A stretch of DNA of 64,000 nt from Methylocella silvestris BL2. GTDB lineage: Bacteria; Pseudomonadota; Alphaproteobacteria; Rhizobiales; Beijerinckiaceae. Shown one piece after another: positions 1-9,299 of this stretch (position 1 is the stretch's first letter; every line of letters begins with the position of its first letter). The notes under the pieces were generated by a model. The model was not told the DNA's origin. It searched no databases and worked only from the letters and a program-made list of their open reading frames with translations. The stretch spans positions 248,001 through 312,000 of the forward strand of contig NC_011666.1 of assembly GCF_000021745.1 (NCBI RefSeq). The letters are read 5' to 3'. Both the position numbers and the translations under genes were made by a program.

Positions 1-1073
1 AGGCGCTCGGCGCGTCGCTTGCGCGCGGAGGGCACAAGAATGATGCTGATACCTTTTCGCCCGGCGCGCCCGGTGCGGCCGCTGCGATGCTGCAGAATTT
101 CGGCGTCGTGCGGAAGATCGGCGTGAATGACCAGCGCGAGGCCGGGCAGGTCGATGCCGCGCGCGGCGACGTCGGTCGCGACACAGACTCGCGCCCGGCC
201 ATCACGCAAGGCTTGCAACGCATGGTTGCGCTCGTTCTGGCTGAGTTCGCCCGAAAGCAGCGCCGCGGAAAAGCCGCGCTCGACCAGGAAGGCGTGCAAA
301 TGGCGCACCGCTTCACGGGTATTGCAGAAGACGATCGCGCCCGGCGGATCGATCATGCGCAGCACATTGACGACAGCGTGCTCGATCTCATTCGGCGCGA
401 CGCGCATCGCCCGATATTCGATGTCGGCGTGGCCGCGTTCCTTGCCGGCGACCTCGATGCGCAGCGCGTTCTTCTGAAAGCGCTTGGCGAGCGTCGCGAT
501 GCCTTTTGGAAGGGTCGCCGAAAACAACAGGGTGCGGCGTTCGGGCGGCGTCGTTTCGAGGATGAATTCGAGATCCTCGCGAAAGCCGAGATCGAGCATT
601 TCGTCGGCTTCGTCGAGCACCACCGCCTTCAGGCGCGAAACGATCAGCGCGCCCCGCTCGATGTGATCGCGCAGCCGTCCGGGCGTGCCGACGACGATAT
701 GCGCGCCCGCGGCCAAGTCCCGCCGCTCGCGTCGCGGCTCCATGCCGCCGACGCAGGAGATCACGCGGGCGCCGGCGTAATGATAGAGCCATTCGAGTTC
801 GCGCTGCACCTGCAGGGCAAGCTCGCGCGTCGGGGTGATGATCAGGGCGAGCGGTTCGCCGGCCGCGCCGAGCGCCGGGGCGCCGGCGAAAAGATCCTCG
901 GCGATGGCGAGACCATAGGCCACGGTCTTGCCCGAACCCGTCTGCGCCGAGACAAGCAGGTCGCGGCCGGCGGCGGCGGGCTCCAGCGCCGCCGTCTGCA
1001 CGTCGGTCGCCTGATCGTAATTGCGTTCGGCGAGCGCGCGCGCCAGCGCCGGGTTGGATGATTGGAAAGGCAA
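1..1073 (-). CDS. DEAD-box RNA helicase (partial, C-terminus outside window)
   Basis: ATP-dependent RNA helicase of superfamily 2; the gene runs off the left edge, so about 357 N-terminal residues are visible. Motifs occur in the family order: Q-motif region near residue 26, Walker A AQTGSGKT at 43-50, PTREL near 81, TPGRL near 130, DEAD at 154-157, SAT at 185-187, then ARGIDLP and HRSGRTGRAGRKG near the visible end. No ATG fits the frame. I chose the TTG at 1073-1071 because an AAGGA lies 11 bases upstream and the helicase homology begins just after it; the upstream in-frame codons look low-complexity. The C-terminal domain that would separate DbpA, CsdA and RhlE types is not in view. Confidence 0.93.
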   Translation of the reverse strand, partial: MPFQSSNPALARALAERNYDQATDVQTAALEPAAAGRDLLVSAQTGSGKTVAYGLAIAEDLFAGAPALGAAGEPLALIITPTRELALQVQRELEWLYHYAGARVISCVGGMEPRRERRDLAAGAHIVVGTPGRLRDHIERGALIVSRLKAVVLDEADEMLDLGFREDLEFILETTPPERRTLLFSATLPKGIATLAKRFQKNALRIEVAGKERGHADIEYRAMRVAPNEIEHAVVNVLRMIDPPGAIVFCNTREAVRHLHAFLVERGFSAALLSGELSQNERNHALQALRDGRARVCVATDVAARGIDLPGLALVIHADLPHDAEILQHRSGRTGRAGRKGISIILVPSARKRRAER

Positions 1074-1336
1074 GTTTTGAGATATCCTTGAAGGGAGCGC
1101 CGCCGCGACGTCAAACTGCGGGCGGAGCGCGGCCGCGTCTTGCGGCTTCTTGACATAGCGCGATTTCGCCTTTTGCGCCAATCAATCGGGCGCCTTCCGG
1201 TCCGGCGCGCTTTGGCGGACTGCGCAGCCCGTTGAAATGACGGAATTATGACGCTGCGGGCGGCGCCTTTTACCGCGACGGAGCGGGTCCGCCTCTGCTA
1301 TCAAGCCAGTCGCGAAACTTCGGCGAAGAGCGAGCC

Positions 1337-3676
1337 ATGGATTTTTACAGGCGTTTTACCTTCCTCGTCTGCGCTCCGGCCTTCGATGAAAAGGATCTTG
1401 AAGGCCAGCGGTTGCAACAAATCGTCGCCGCGATCGAAAGCGTCGGCGTCGAAGTCATCCATGCAAGACGCACCGAGGACGCCGAGATGGCGGTCCAGAC
1501 GGACGCCGCGATCGGCTGCATGGTGATCGACTGGGGCAAGAAAGGATTTGAGGGAAAGGTCCCGGCCCTGATCAATCTGATGCGCCGCCGCGGCCTTGAA
1601 ATGCCGATCGTCATTCTCGTGCGGCGCCGGCATTTTGAGGAAATCCCGGTCGAGGTGCTGGATTACATCGACGGCTATGTCTTTCTTGCCGAGGAGACGC
1701 CGGAGTTCATCGCCAAGAATCTCGTCAGCCGCCTGCGCCAATATGCCGACACGCTGAAGACGCCGTTTTTCGGCGCGCTTGTCGATTACGCCAATGAGGG
1801 CAATCAGCTGTGGACCTGTCCCGGCCACAATGGCGGGATTTTCTACAGCCGCAGTCCGATCGGGCGCATCTTCGTCGAGCATCTCGGCGAGGCGGTGTTC
1901 CGCGACGATCTCGACAATTCGGTGCTGGAGCTTGGCGATCTTCTGACGCATGAAGGCCCGGCGCTGCGCGCGCAGAAAGAAGCGGCGGCGATCTTCGGCG
2001 CGGAAAAAACCTATTTCGTCCTCAATGGCACGTCGTCTTCGAACAAGATCGTCCTGTCCGCGCTGGTCGCCGAAGGCGATCTCGTGCTGTTCGACCGCAA
2101 CAACCACAAGGCGGCGCATCACGGCGCGCTGACGCTCTCCGGCGGCGTGCCGATTTTTCTCGAGACTGACCGCAATGCCTATGGATTGATCGGGCCGATC
2201 TACCCCGAGGCGCTGAACGCGGACCGGATCCGGGAAAAGATCCGTAACAACCCCTTGGTGAAGGACAAGGACGCCTGGCGCAAGGAGCGCCCGTTCCGCG
2301 CGGCGGTGATCGAGCAATGCACCTATGACGGCACAATCTACAACGCACAGATGATCCTCGAGGCGATCGGTCCGCTGTGCGACTATATTCTGTTCGACGA
2401 GGCCTGGGCGGGCTTCATGAAGTTTCATCCGCTGTTCGCCGACCGCTTCGCCATGGGGCTGCGCGGACTTGGACCCCAATCCCCCGGCGTCATCGCGACG
2501 CAATCGACGCATAAGCAGCTTGCGAGTTTTTCGCAGGCCTCGCAGATCCATGTGAAGGACAGTCATCTGCGCGGGCAGGACCGCTATGTGGGCCACCGCC
2601 GCTTCAATGAATCCTTCCTGCTTTACGCCTCCACCTCGCCCTTCTATCCGCTGTTCGCCTCGCTCGACGTCGGCGCGCAGATGATGAAAGGCCGCTCCGG
2701 CGAAGTGCTGTGGGACGACACCGTCCGGCTCGGGATCGAGCTGCGCAAGAAAATCCGCGCCGTGCGCCGCGAATTCGACGTCAAGGAGCAGGATCCTTCG
2801 CGCAAATGGTTTTTCGACGCTTTCGTCGCCGACAAGGTCAGCCTGCCGGGCGGCGGCGAGATCGCCTGGGAGGATATTTCGACCGAAGAACTCTCCTCCA
2901 ACGCGCGCTATTGGGAGCTCGCGCCCGGCGCCGGATGGCATGGGTTTACCCATGTTGCGGAAAATTTCGCGATCACCGATCCGATGAAGCTGACGCTTCT
3001 GACGCCGGGCTTCGACCGCGCGACAGGCGCCTATGAGGCGCATGGGATTCCGGCGCCGATCGTCGCGCAATATCTGCGCGAAAATCGCATTGTCGCAGAA
3101 AAGAACGATCTCAACTCGCTGTTGTTTCTTCTGACGCCAGGCGTCCAGTCGAGCAAAGCCTGGACGCTTCTGAGCGCGCTCGTCGCGTTCAAGAAGCTGC
3201 ACGACGACAATGCGCGGCTGATTGACGTCATCCCGGAATTCGTGGCGGCGCGGCCTCTTCGCTATAAGACCATGCGGCTGCGCGATCTCTGCGGCGAGAT
3301 GCACGCTTTCTACAAAAACTGTGGCGTCAGCAAATTGCAGAGGGCGCAATTCGCCCCGGAGAATCTGCCGGAAATGGCCATAGCGCCGCAGGAGGCTGTG
3401 CGTCTGATGGTGCGCAACAAGGTTGATTATCTGCCGCTCGACAAGCTCCCCGGCCGGATCGTGACGACGCTGTTCGTCGTCTATCCGCCCGGCATCGCGA
3501 CGATGGTGCCCGGCGAGCGCATTGCGGCGCAGAACTCGCCTATGCTCGATTATCTCAAAATGTTCGAGCGCAGCGCCAATCTGTTTCCGGGTTTCGAAGC
3601 GGAGATCCAGGGCCTCTATCGCGAGATCGAGGCCGATGGTCAGGTGCGGTTCTACACTTATGTGGCGCGCGAATAG
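1337..3676 (+). CDS. Orn/Lys/Arg decarboxylase, PLP-dependent class I
   Basis: Cytoplasmic fold-type I PLP enzyme that decarboxylates a basic amino acid, giving a polyamine precursor or consuming acid. The 779 residues hold an N-terminal receiver-like wing domain (about 1-130), the large PLP domain and the C-terminal domain ending in a GFEAEI segment typical of the AdiA/LdcC/SpeC family. The PLP lysine is K393 in the motif STHKQLASFSQAS; the FDEAWAG aspartate that contacts the PLP nitrogen lies about 35 residues before it. Length is close to AdiA (about 755). Substrate cannot be fixed from sequence. No amino-acid antiporter is adjacent, so a classic inducible acid-resistance operon is not supported. 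It is convergent with the acetyltransferase gene downstream. Confidence 0.92.
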   Translation: MDFYRRFTFLVCAPAFDEKDLEGQRLQQIVAAIESVGVEVIHARRTEDAEMAVQTDAAIGCMVIDWGKKGFEGKVPALINLMRRRGLEMPIVILVRRRHFEEIPVEVLDYIDGYVFLAEETPEFIAKNLVSRLRQYADTLKTPFFGALVDYANEGNQLWTCPGHNGGIFYSRSPIGRIFVEHLGEAVFRDDLDNSVLELGDLLTHEGPALRAQKEAAAIFGAEKTYFVLNGTSSSNKIVLSALVAEGDLVLFDRNNHKAAHHGALTLSGGVPIFLETDRNAYGLIGPIYPEALNADRIREKIRNNPLVKDKDAWRKERPFRAAVIEQCTYDGTIYNAQMILEAIGPLCDYILFDEAWAGFMKFHPLFADRFAMGLRGLGPQSPGVIATQSTHKQLASFSQASQIHVKDSHLRGQDRYVGHRRFNESFLLYASTSPFYPLFASLDVGAQMMKGRSGEVLWDDTVRLGIELRKKIRAVRREFDVKEQDPSRKWFFDAFVADKVSLPGGGEIAWEDISTEELSSNARYWELAPGAGWHGFTHVAENFAITDPMKLTLLTPGFDRATGAYEAHGIPAPIVAQYLRENRIVAEKNDLNSLLFLLTPGVQSSKAWTLLSALVAFKKLHDDNARLIDVIPEFVAARPLRYKTMRLRDLCGEMHAFYKNCGVSKLQRAQFAPENLPEMAIAPQEAVRLMVRNKVDYLPLDKLPGRIVTTLFVVYPPGIATMVPGERIAAQNSPMLDYLKMFERSANLFPGFEAEIQGLYREIEADGQVRFYTYVARE

Positions 3677-3687
3677 CGCGCGGGCAG

Positions 3688-4311
3688 CTATTTCCCGGCC
3701 GCCGGCGGGGCGTCGTCGCGCGGATCGTCGAGCGCGGCCGGCGGCGAGGCGCCGCCGTCGCCGAGCGGGCGCTGCAGCAGCACGGTGTCGGTCCAATGTC
3801 CGAATTTGAAGCCGACCGACTTCAGGACGCCCATGCGTTCGAAGCCCGTCGACTCATGCAGGCGCAGCGACGGGCCATTGGCGCTGTCGACATAGCAGAT
3901 CATCTGGCGAAACCCCGCCGCCGCGCAGGCCTCGATCAGCACCGGCAGCAGCATGCGGCCCACGCCGGCGTTCAAATGATCCTTGTGGACATAGATCGAA
4001 TGTTTGACGGCGTAGCGATAGGCCGGGCGCTTGAGAAAAGGCACGGCATAGGCGTAGCCGACGACCGCGCCGCCAAGTTCTGCAACGATATGCGGCAGAC
4101 GCCGTTTCAGCATGGCCTTGCGCCGGCGCTTCAAATCGTCGTCGCGCAGTGGCTCGGGCTGATAGTCGCCAAGCCCGTTCTGAACATGATAGGCATAAAT
4201 ATCCACCATGGCGGGCACGTCGACTTCGGTCGAGTGGCGCACGATGATCCGGGAGGGCTGATCGAGCATGGCAAAAGGTTCCGGCACGAGACGCGCCGCC
4301 CGTTCGAGCAT
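3688..4311 (-). CDS. GNAT family N-acetyltransferase (phosphinothricin-acetyltransferase-like)
   Basis: Acetyl-CoA-dependent N-acetyltransferase, probably cytoplasmic. The core from about residue 20 to 185 follows the Pat-type GNAT pattern: VDVPAMVDIYAYHV at the start, HSIYVHKDHLNAGVGRMLL for the acetyl-CoA pyrophosphate loop, and SLRLHESTGFERMGVL near the end. The C-terminal 25 residues are Pro/Ala/Asp-rich and look disordered. The start is uncertain: ATG 4311 has no clear ribosome site, and an internal ATG at 4269 (protein starting MLDQPSRIIV) would leave more room for a promoter facing the divergent alpha-glucosidase gene. The substrate is unknown. Confidence 0.85.
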   Translation of the reverse strand: MLERAARLVPEPFAMLDQPSRIIVRHSTEVDVPAMVDIYAYHVQNGLGDYQPEPLRDDDLKRRRKAMLKRRLPHIVAELGGAVVGYAYAVPFLKRPAYRYAVKHSIYVHKDHLNAGVGRMLLPVLIEACAAAGFRQMICYVDSANGPSLRLHESTGFERMGVLKSVGFKFGHWTDTVLLQRPLGDGGASPPAALDDPRDDAPPAAGK

Positions 4312-4328
4312 CGAGACGTGAAGATTTT

Positions 4329-5942
4329 ATGACGGACGGCCGCCCCCCCGCGATCCTCGGCGACTGGTGGCGCCCCGGCGCGATCTACCAGATCTATCCG
4401 CGCTCCTTCCAGGATTCGGGCGGCGACGGCATTGGCGATCTCGAAGGGATCCGGCGCCGTCTCGATTATCTCGTCGGCCTTGGCGTCGACGCGATCTGGA
4501 TTTCGCCGTTCTATCCCTCGCCGATGCATGACTTCGGCTATGACGTCTCCAATTATTGCGACGTCGATCCGATTTTCGGCTCCCTTCGCGATTTCGATCT
4601 TCTTCTGGCGGACGCGCATCGGAGCGGCCTCAAGATCGTCCTGGATTTCGTGCCGAACCACACCTCGATCGAGCATGAATGGTTCGCTGCAAGCCGACAA
4701 AGGCGGGACGACAAGAGCGACTGGTATATCTGGCGCGACGGCGCGCCCTCCGGCGGCCCGCCCAACAATTGGCGCAGCCATTTTGGCGGCCCGGCCTGGA
4801 GTTTCGATTCCGCGCGCGGCCAATATTATTATCACGCCTTTTTGCCGCAGCAGCCCGACCTCAACTGGCGCAATCCCAAGGTCAAGGCGGCGATGTTCGA
4901 CGTGCTGCGGTTCTGGCTGCGGCGCGGCGTCGACGGTTTTCGCGTCGACGTCATTTCGCAGCTCATGAAGGATGAAGCGCTGCGCGACAATCCGGCAAAT
5001 CCCGGTTGGACGCCGCTCCGGCCGCAGATCGAGGAGCTGCTTCAGCTCTATTCCGGCGATCAGGATGATATTCATCCTTTGATTGCGGAGATGCGCGGCG
5101 TTCTCGCCGAATTTGGCGATCCTTTGCTGATCGGCGAGATCTATCTGCCGATGGAGCGCCTTGTCGCTTATTACGGCGCGGCGCTTTCCGGCGCGCATCT
5201 GCCGTTCAATTTTCAGCTTCTCGAAACCCCCTGGCAGGCTGAATCGCTTGGCGCGATGATCGCCTCCTACGAGGCCCTTTTGCCGGAGGGCGCGTGGCCG
5301 AACTGGGTCCTCAGCAACCACGATCGGCCGCGTGTGGCGACGCGCGTTGGCGACGCGCAGGCGCGCGTCGCGACGATGCTGCTCCTGACCCTGCGCGGCA
5401 CGCCGACGCTGTATTATGGGGATGAGCTCGGGATCGGCCATGTCGACATTTCGCCGCCCCGCATCCGCGACCCCTGGGCCCTGCGCGAACCCTCGCTCGC
5501 GGTGGGGCGCGATCCGGTGCGCACGCCCATGCAATGGGACGACAGCGCCAACGCCGGCTTCTCGACGCATGAGCCATGGCTGCCGCTGACGCCGGACTGG
5601 CCAGAGCGGAACGTCGAGCGCTTCGAGGCGGAGCCCGCATCGCTGCTTCATCTGACGCGCCGCCTGCTCCACTACCGCCGCGATCATCGCACGCTGTCGC
5701 TCGGCTCATGGCGCCTGCTGGCGAGCAGCAATGAACTGCTCGCCTATGAACGCCGCTCCGGGCAAGAGACGACAATCGTCGTGCTCAATCTCGGCGGCGC
5801 GTCGCAGCTTTGGCGGCTCGATCCCGCGGGCTCGTCGTTTTGCGTGGCGATTTCGACTTATTGTGACCGGGCGGGCGAACGCGTCGATCAAGTGCTGCGC
5901 CTGCGGCCGGATGAGGGCGTTGTGCTCGCGGTGTTGGGCTGA
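4329..5942 (+). CDS. GH13 alpha-glucosidase / oligo-1,6-glucosidase
   Basis: Retaining alpha-glucosidase of family GH13 acting on alpha-linked gluco-oligosaccharides. All four conserved regions are present: DFVPNHT, the nucleophile in GFRVDVI (D207), the acid/base in IGEIYLP (E270) and the transition-state stabiliser in SNHDRPR (D332). The 537 residues and the opening WWRPGAIYQIYPRSFQD match bacterial AglA-type enzymes. There is no signal peptide, so it is cytoplasmic. It stands alone, without transporter or regulator genes, divergent from the acetyltransferase. A trehalose-synthase relative is less likely because there is no maltokinase or extended C-terminal domain. Confidence 0.93.
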   Translation: MTDGRPPAILGDWWRPGAIYQIYPRSFQDSGGDGIGDLEGIRRRLDYLVGLGVDAIWISPFYPSPMHDFGYDVSNYCDVDPIFGSLRDFDLLLADAHRSGLKIVLDFVPNHTSIEHEWFAASRQRRDDKSDWYIWRDGAPSGGPPNNWRSHFGGPAWSFDSARGQYYYHAFLPQQPDLNWRNPKVKAAMFDVLRFWLRRGVDGFRVDVISQLMKDEALRDNPANPGWTPLRPQIEELLQLYSGDQDDIHPLIAEMRGVLAEFGDPLLIGEIYLPMERLVAYYGAALSGAHLPFNFQLLETPWQAESLGAMIASYEALLPEGAWPNWVLSNHDRPRVATRVGDAQARVATMLLLTLRGTPTLYYGDELGIGHVDISPPRIRDPWALREPSLAVGRDPVRTPMQWDDSANAGFSTHEPWLPLTPDWPERNVERFEAEPASLLHLTRRLLHYRRDHRTLSLGSWRLLASSNELLAYERRSGQETTIVVLNLGGASQLWRLDPAGSSFCVAISTYCDRAGERVDQVLRLRPDEGVVLAVLG

Positions 5943-5957
5943 GCGCGCATCCGATGT

Positions 5958-6809
5958 TCAATGCGCCGGTAACCCTCCGACGCCAAGAAAGCTTTCGACG
6001 CGCTTGATTGCGTCCGCGCGCGCCGCGGCGTTGGTTCCCGTATGCGCGCTGCCGCCGCCGGAGGCGGTGTAGGCGAGCCCGTCGACGACATGCACCGCAA
6101 GGCCGGGATGGTCGAAGTCATGATAGGCGTCGGGATACACCACGGTCTCGACGTTATCGCCTTGCGCTTTTGCCTGCGCCGCGAGATCGACGCAGGGCGC
6201 CGGCGGGGTCCAGTCGTCCGCTCCGCCAATCAGGATCAGGAGCGGCATGCGCGTTTTCCAGCGGCCCGTTTCGAGCGGCGTGCGGCAGCCGGGATAAAAA
6301 GCCACGGCGCGCGCGAAGTCGACGCCATCGGCGCCGTGCTTCGGCTGGACCGCATACAGCGTCGAGGAGCCACCGTTCGACCAGCCGATGAGGAATATCG
6401 AGCGCGGATCGACGTCCGGCCGGCCGGCGAGAAAGCGCAAGGCGTCCTCGGCGTCGGCGACCCGCTCGCGGCTGGCCCGCGCCTCGCGGTTGCTCTCCTT
6501 GCATTGCGGCCCAAGCCCGCGAGAGGCGAAACTATCCGGAAACAACACAACAAAACCAGCCGCTGCGAGGCGCTGGCCCCAGTCGGCGTGGCGCGCGCTC
6601 GGCGCGCCGCTTTTGTCGGTCAATCCCGCGCATCCATGCAAGGCGACGATGGCGGGATGCGCTCCGGCGCCTCCCGGCGCATAGAGCCAGCCCTGGAGCG
6701 CGCCGTCGCCGCCGGGGAAGGAGATCTGTTCCGGCGCGCCCGCCTGGGCGGAGATCGCGCCGAGAAGAGAGACGCCGACGGCGGCGGCGGGCAAGACCTT
6801 CATGCGCAT
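5958..6809 (-). CDS. Exported dienelactone hydrolase family protein
   Basis: Alpha/beta hydrolase of the dienelactone-hydrolase family, apparently exported: an N-terminal hydrophobic stretch ends at a likely cleavage after AISAQAG. HGCAGL supplies the oxyanion region, GWSNGG is the nucleophile elbow (serine in place of the cysteine of classical dienelactone hydrolases) and YPDAYHDFDHPG carries the catalytic histidine. It is 283 residues long, near the family size. GAGGGG upstream of ATG 6809 could serve as ribosome site. It is tail-to-tail with the alpha-glucosidase gene (15-base gap). The substrate is not predictable. Confidence 0.85.
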   Translation of the reverse strand: MRMKVLPAAAVGVSLLGAISAQAGAPEQISFPGGDGALQGWLYAPGGAGAHPAIVALHGCAGLTDKSGAPSARHADWGQRLAAAGFVVLFPDSFASRGLGPQCKESNREARASRERVADAEDALRFLAGRPDVDPRSIFLIGWSNGGSSTLYAVQPKHGADGVDFARAVAFYPGCRTPLETGRWKTRMPLLILIGGADDWTPPAPCVDLAAQAKAQGDNVETVVYPDAYHDFDHPGLAVHVVDGLAYTASGGGSAHTGTNAAARADAIKRVESFLGVGGLPAH

Positions 6810-6923
6810 GGGCTTAGCTTCCCCTCAGAGCAAAACGCCAGGCCGCCACTCCATTTGGCTTTCCCTGAGCTGTCTGTGAGAAAGCGCACAGAGCGGCGCG
6901 GCGCAAAAAATCGCGGCTCACAC

Positions 6924-7898
6924 TCAGGGCGTGAGCAAAAACGGCGGCGGCTTGCCGTCGAGATAGGCGAGGATGTTTTTCACCGTGTCGCCGTAAAAAA
7001 CGCGATACATGTCTTTGGAGACGTAACCGATATGCGGCGTCGCCAGCACATTCGGAAGCGTCCGGAACGGATGGTCCTGCGGCAAGGGCTCGCAATCGAA
7101 GACATCGATTGCGGCGCCGGCGATTTGTCCTTCGCGCAGCGCCTCGATCAACGCCGACTCGTCGACGATCGGCCCGCGCGAGCTGTTGACGAGGCGCGCC
7201 GTCGGCTTCATCAGGGCCAGTTCCTGCGCGCCGACAAGACCTCTTGTGCGGCCGCTGAGAACGAGATGGATCGAGAGGATATCGGAGTGTTCGAACAGCT
7301 CGGTTTTTGAGACCAGCGTCGCGCCCGCCGCGGCCGCGCGTTCAGGCGTCAAATTCTGACTCCAGGCGATGATCGTCATGCCGAACGCGAGGCCGAGCCG
7401 GGCCATCTCCGCGCCAATATTGCCAAGGCCCATCACGCCCAATGTCGCGCCGCGCAGCGAGCCGCCCAGCGAGCGCTGCCAGCCGCCCGCGCGCAGCGAG
7501 GCGTTTTCGGATGCGATATTGCGAACGCTCGCCAAAATGAGCGAGAAGGCGAATTCGATGGTCGGCGTCGAGGAATAGCCGGTGTGCGCGACGACGATCC
7601 CCCGCTCGGCCGCCGCAGTGAGGTCGATCGAGGCGTTGCGGCGCCCCGTGGTGACGATCAGCTTCAGCCGCGGCAGGCGTTCGAGCAGGGCGCGGGGCAG
7701 GGGCGTTCGTTCACGCATCACGCAGAGGATGTCGAAAGGCGCGAGCCGTAAGGCGACGGCCTCGGGGTCGGCGAGATGATCGTTGAAGACGGTGATGGCG
7801 GCGCGTTCCTCGACGCGCGTCCAGTTGGCCATCTTCAATGCGACATTCTGATAATCGTCGAGAATGGCGATGGCCGGCGGCGGCTCGGTCGTATTCAT
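6924..7898 (-). CDS. D-2-hydroxyacid dehydrogenase family protein
   Basis: NAD(P)-dependent oxidoreductase of the D-isomer-specific 2-hydroxyacid dehydrogenase family. It has the split catalytic domain with a central Rossmann domain: GVMGLGNIGAEMA is the dinucleotide loop, the catalytic arginine lies in VNSSRGPIVDESAL, and the catalytic His is in LATPHIGYVS. The frame opens at 7910, but a second ATG at 7898 starts MNTTEPPPAIAILDDYQ where the family homology begins; AAAGG sits directly against the first ATG, so I favour the second. Possible substrates include glyoxylate, hydroxypyruvate or phosphoglycerate; none can be chosen. Confidence 0.88.
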   Translation of the reverse strand: MNTTEPPPAIAILDDYQNVALKMANWTRVEERAAITVFNDHLADPEAVALRLAPFDILCVMRERTPLPRALLERLPRLKLIVTTGRRNASIDLTAAAERGIVVAHTGYSSTPTIEFAFSLILASVRNIASENASLRAGGWQRSLGGSLRGATLGVMGLGNIGAEMARLGLAFGMTIIAWSQNLTPERAAAAGATLVSKTELFEHSDILSIHLVLSGRTRGLVGAQELALMKPTARLVNSSRGPIVDESALIEALREGQIAGAAIDVFDCEPLPQDHPFRTLPNVLATPHIGYVSKDMYRVFYGDTVKNILAYLDGKPPPFLLTP

Positions 7899-7973
7899 GT
7901 CGAAGATCATCCTTTCGCGTTTGGCGTCGGCGCGCCCTTATATCGCCGCAACCAGACAGGCGCGGCGACGACT

Positions 7974-9299
7974 TTAGCGCCGTCCGCCCCCGCCGCCGAA
8001 GCCGCCTCCGGGATTGCCTCCGCCCGGGTTGCCGCCTGGCCCGCCGAAGCCTCCATCGCCGCCAAATCCGCCCGGACCCTGGCCGCCAAACCCGCCCGGG
8101 CCTTGACCGCCAAAGCCCCCCGGACCGCCGAACCCGCCGGGGGAGGACGGCGCGGAGCCTGGCAGCGCAGGGCCGCCGGATGGGGCTCCCGCGGAAGAGC
8201 CCTTGGCGGGAACGCCACGACCCGCATCTGGACTGAGGCCCGGACCCGCGCCGCGCCCGCCGCTCTGCGAATGCGGTTCGAACGAGCCGCCGCGCGGCGA
8301 GGGCGAAGTCTCGCGTGATCCCGGCGCCGAACCGCCGTCGCCCGGTATTCCATTCGGACGACCCGAAGGCATGCCGCCATGATCGATGCGAACCGAATGG
8401 AGGCGCCAGTCCGCGCCATCGCGCGCGGTCGTCAATATCGCGCGCACCGGCCGGCCGAGCGGCAGGGCGTCGTCGTCGCCATGGACCGGCAGGCCGGAGC
8501 CGAGGCGAAGCCCGTCGCGGGTTCGTTCGACATAGGCTTCCACCGAGAGCTTCTGGACGCCGCCGAGCAGCGCGCTTTCGTTTCGGCCTTCCGTCACATG
8601 AAAGGCGCCGCCGCTCAAGGCGCCGCGCAGCACCGCGCGCTGTCCGACCAGAGTGGGATCAAGATGGGCGAGCTTCAGTCCGCCGATGGCCGGCGTTCCG
8701 TCGGCGGCGACGTCGATTGGACCTGCGACCTGCTGCAGGTCTGACGCGCGCGGCTCGATGAGGCTGGCGGCGATGACGCCGTCAGGACGCCGCAGGCCGC
8801 TCACCGCAATATGATCTCCGACCTTCCATGCGCGACGCGCGGTCTTTGGCAGGCCGGATAGCGCGACTTTTTGGCCGAGAACGGTCAGGTTCCTGGCGTC
8901 GGCGGATTCGATGCGGCCGACGGCCTCGCTGGTCACATTGATGCGGCGGGTCGACAATTGTCCGCCAACATCGAGCGCGACGATCCGAACGACATGGCCG
9001 ATCTTGAGCTGGCTGGCCCTCGCCGTCTCGCCGTCGATCCGAACGACCGCGTCCTTTGGGTAGGCGATGCGCAGATCATTGACGATGATGCTGCCGAATT
9101 TTCGAATGGTGCCGATCACGCCCGTGCCGCCAATGCCGCGATCGCTCTCTTTTTCGTCGGGCGTAAAGCTCGCGCCTGTGCCGCCGATGCCTTGATCGCG
9201 CGGCTCGGCGATGGCGCGGGCGGCTAATCCGGCGCAGCTGGGCAGCGTCGCCATCAAGGCGAAAAAATCCCTGCGGCTGAAGAGCGGCGATCGGCTCAC
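7974..9299 (-). CDS. Tat-exported DUF5666 protein with glycine-rich tail
   Basis: A 441-residue exported protein of unknown function. It starts at GTG 9299, which overlaps the stop of the upstream DUF6502 gene by four bases (GTGA) and is preceded by GGGAAAG. The signal peptide carries a twin-arginine motif, SRRDFFALMATL. The body contains several DUF5666-like beta domains (for example IGTIRKFGSIIVNDLRI and VGRIESADARNLTVLG), a fold family resembling OB-type modules. The last roughly 130 residues are a Gly/Pro/Ser-rich tail ending in GFGG repeats. Two GIGGTG motifs follow the signal peptide. Co-translation with DUF6502 suggests one functional unit. Confidence 0.85.
   Translation of the reverse strand: MSRSPLFSRRDFFALMATLPSCAGLAARAIAEPRDQGIGGTGASFTPDEKESDRGIGGTGVIGTIRKFGSIIVNDLRIAYPKDAVVRIDGETARASQLKIGHVVRIVALDVGGQLSTRRINVTSEAVGRIESADARNLTVLGQKVALSGLPKTARRAWKVGDHIAVSGLRRPDGVIAASLIEPRASDLQQVAGPIDVAADGTPAIGGLKLAHLDPTLVGQRAVLRGALSGGAFHVTEGRNESALLGGVQKLSVEAYVERTRDGLRLGSGLPVHGDDDALPLGRPVRAILTTARDGADWRLHSVRIDHGGMPSGRPNGIPGDGGSAPGSRETSPSPRGGSFEPHSQSGGRGAGPGLSPDAGRGVPAKGSSAGAPSGGPALPGSAPSSPGGFGGPGGFGGQGPGGFGGQGPGGFGGDGGFGGPGGNPGGGNPGGGFGGGGGRR
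7985..8150 (-). repeat. Gly-rich coding tandem repeat
   Basis: An imperfect tandem array of about 20-30-base units encodes the GFGGQGPGGFGG-type tail of the DUF5666 protein. Near-identical neighbouring units could allow length variation by slippage. It is coding sequence, not a CRISPR array. Confidence 0.7.

Noticed and set aside
1301-3796. An 831-codon open frame opposite the decarboxylase gene
   Set aside because: It is an antisense shadow caused by GC-rich third positions; the + strand has clear PLP-enzyme motifs and the antisense product is Arg/Ala/His-rich with no motif.
7985-8150. Regular repeats that might suggest a CRISPR array
   Set aside because: Units are adjacent, without unique spacers, and lie in frame in a glycine-rich protein tail. 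The same holds for 53125-53335.
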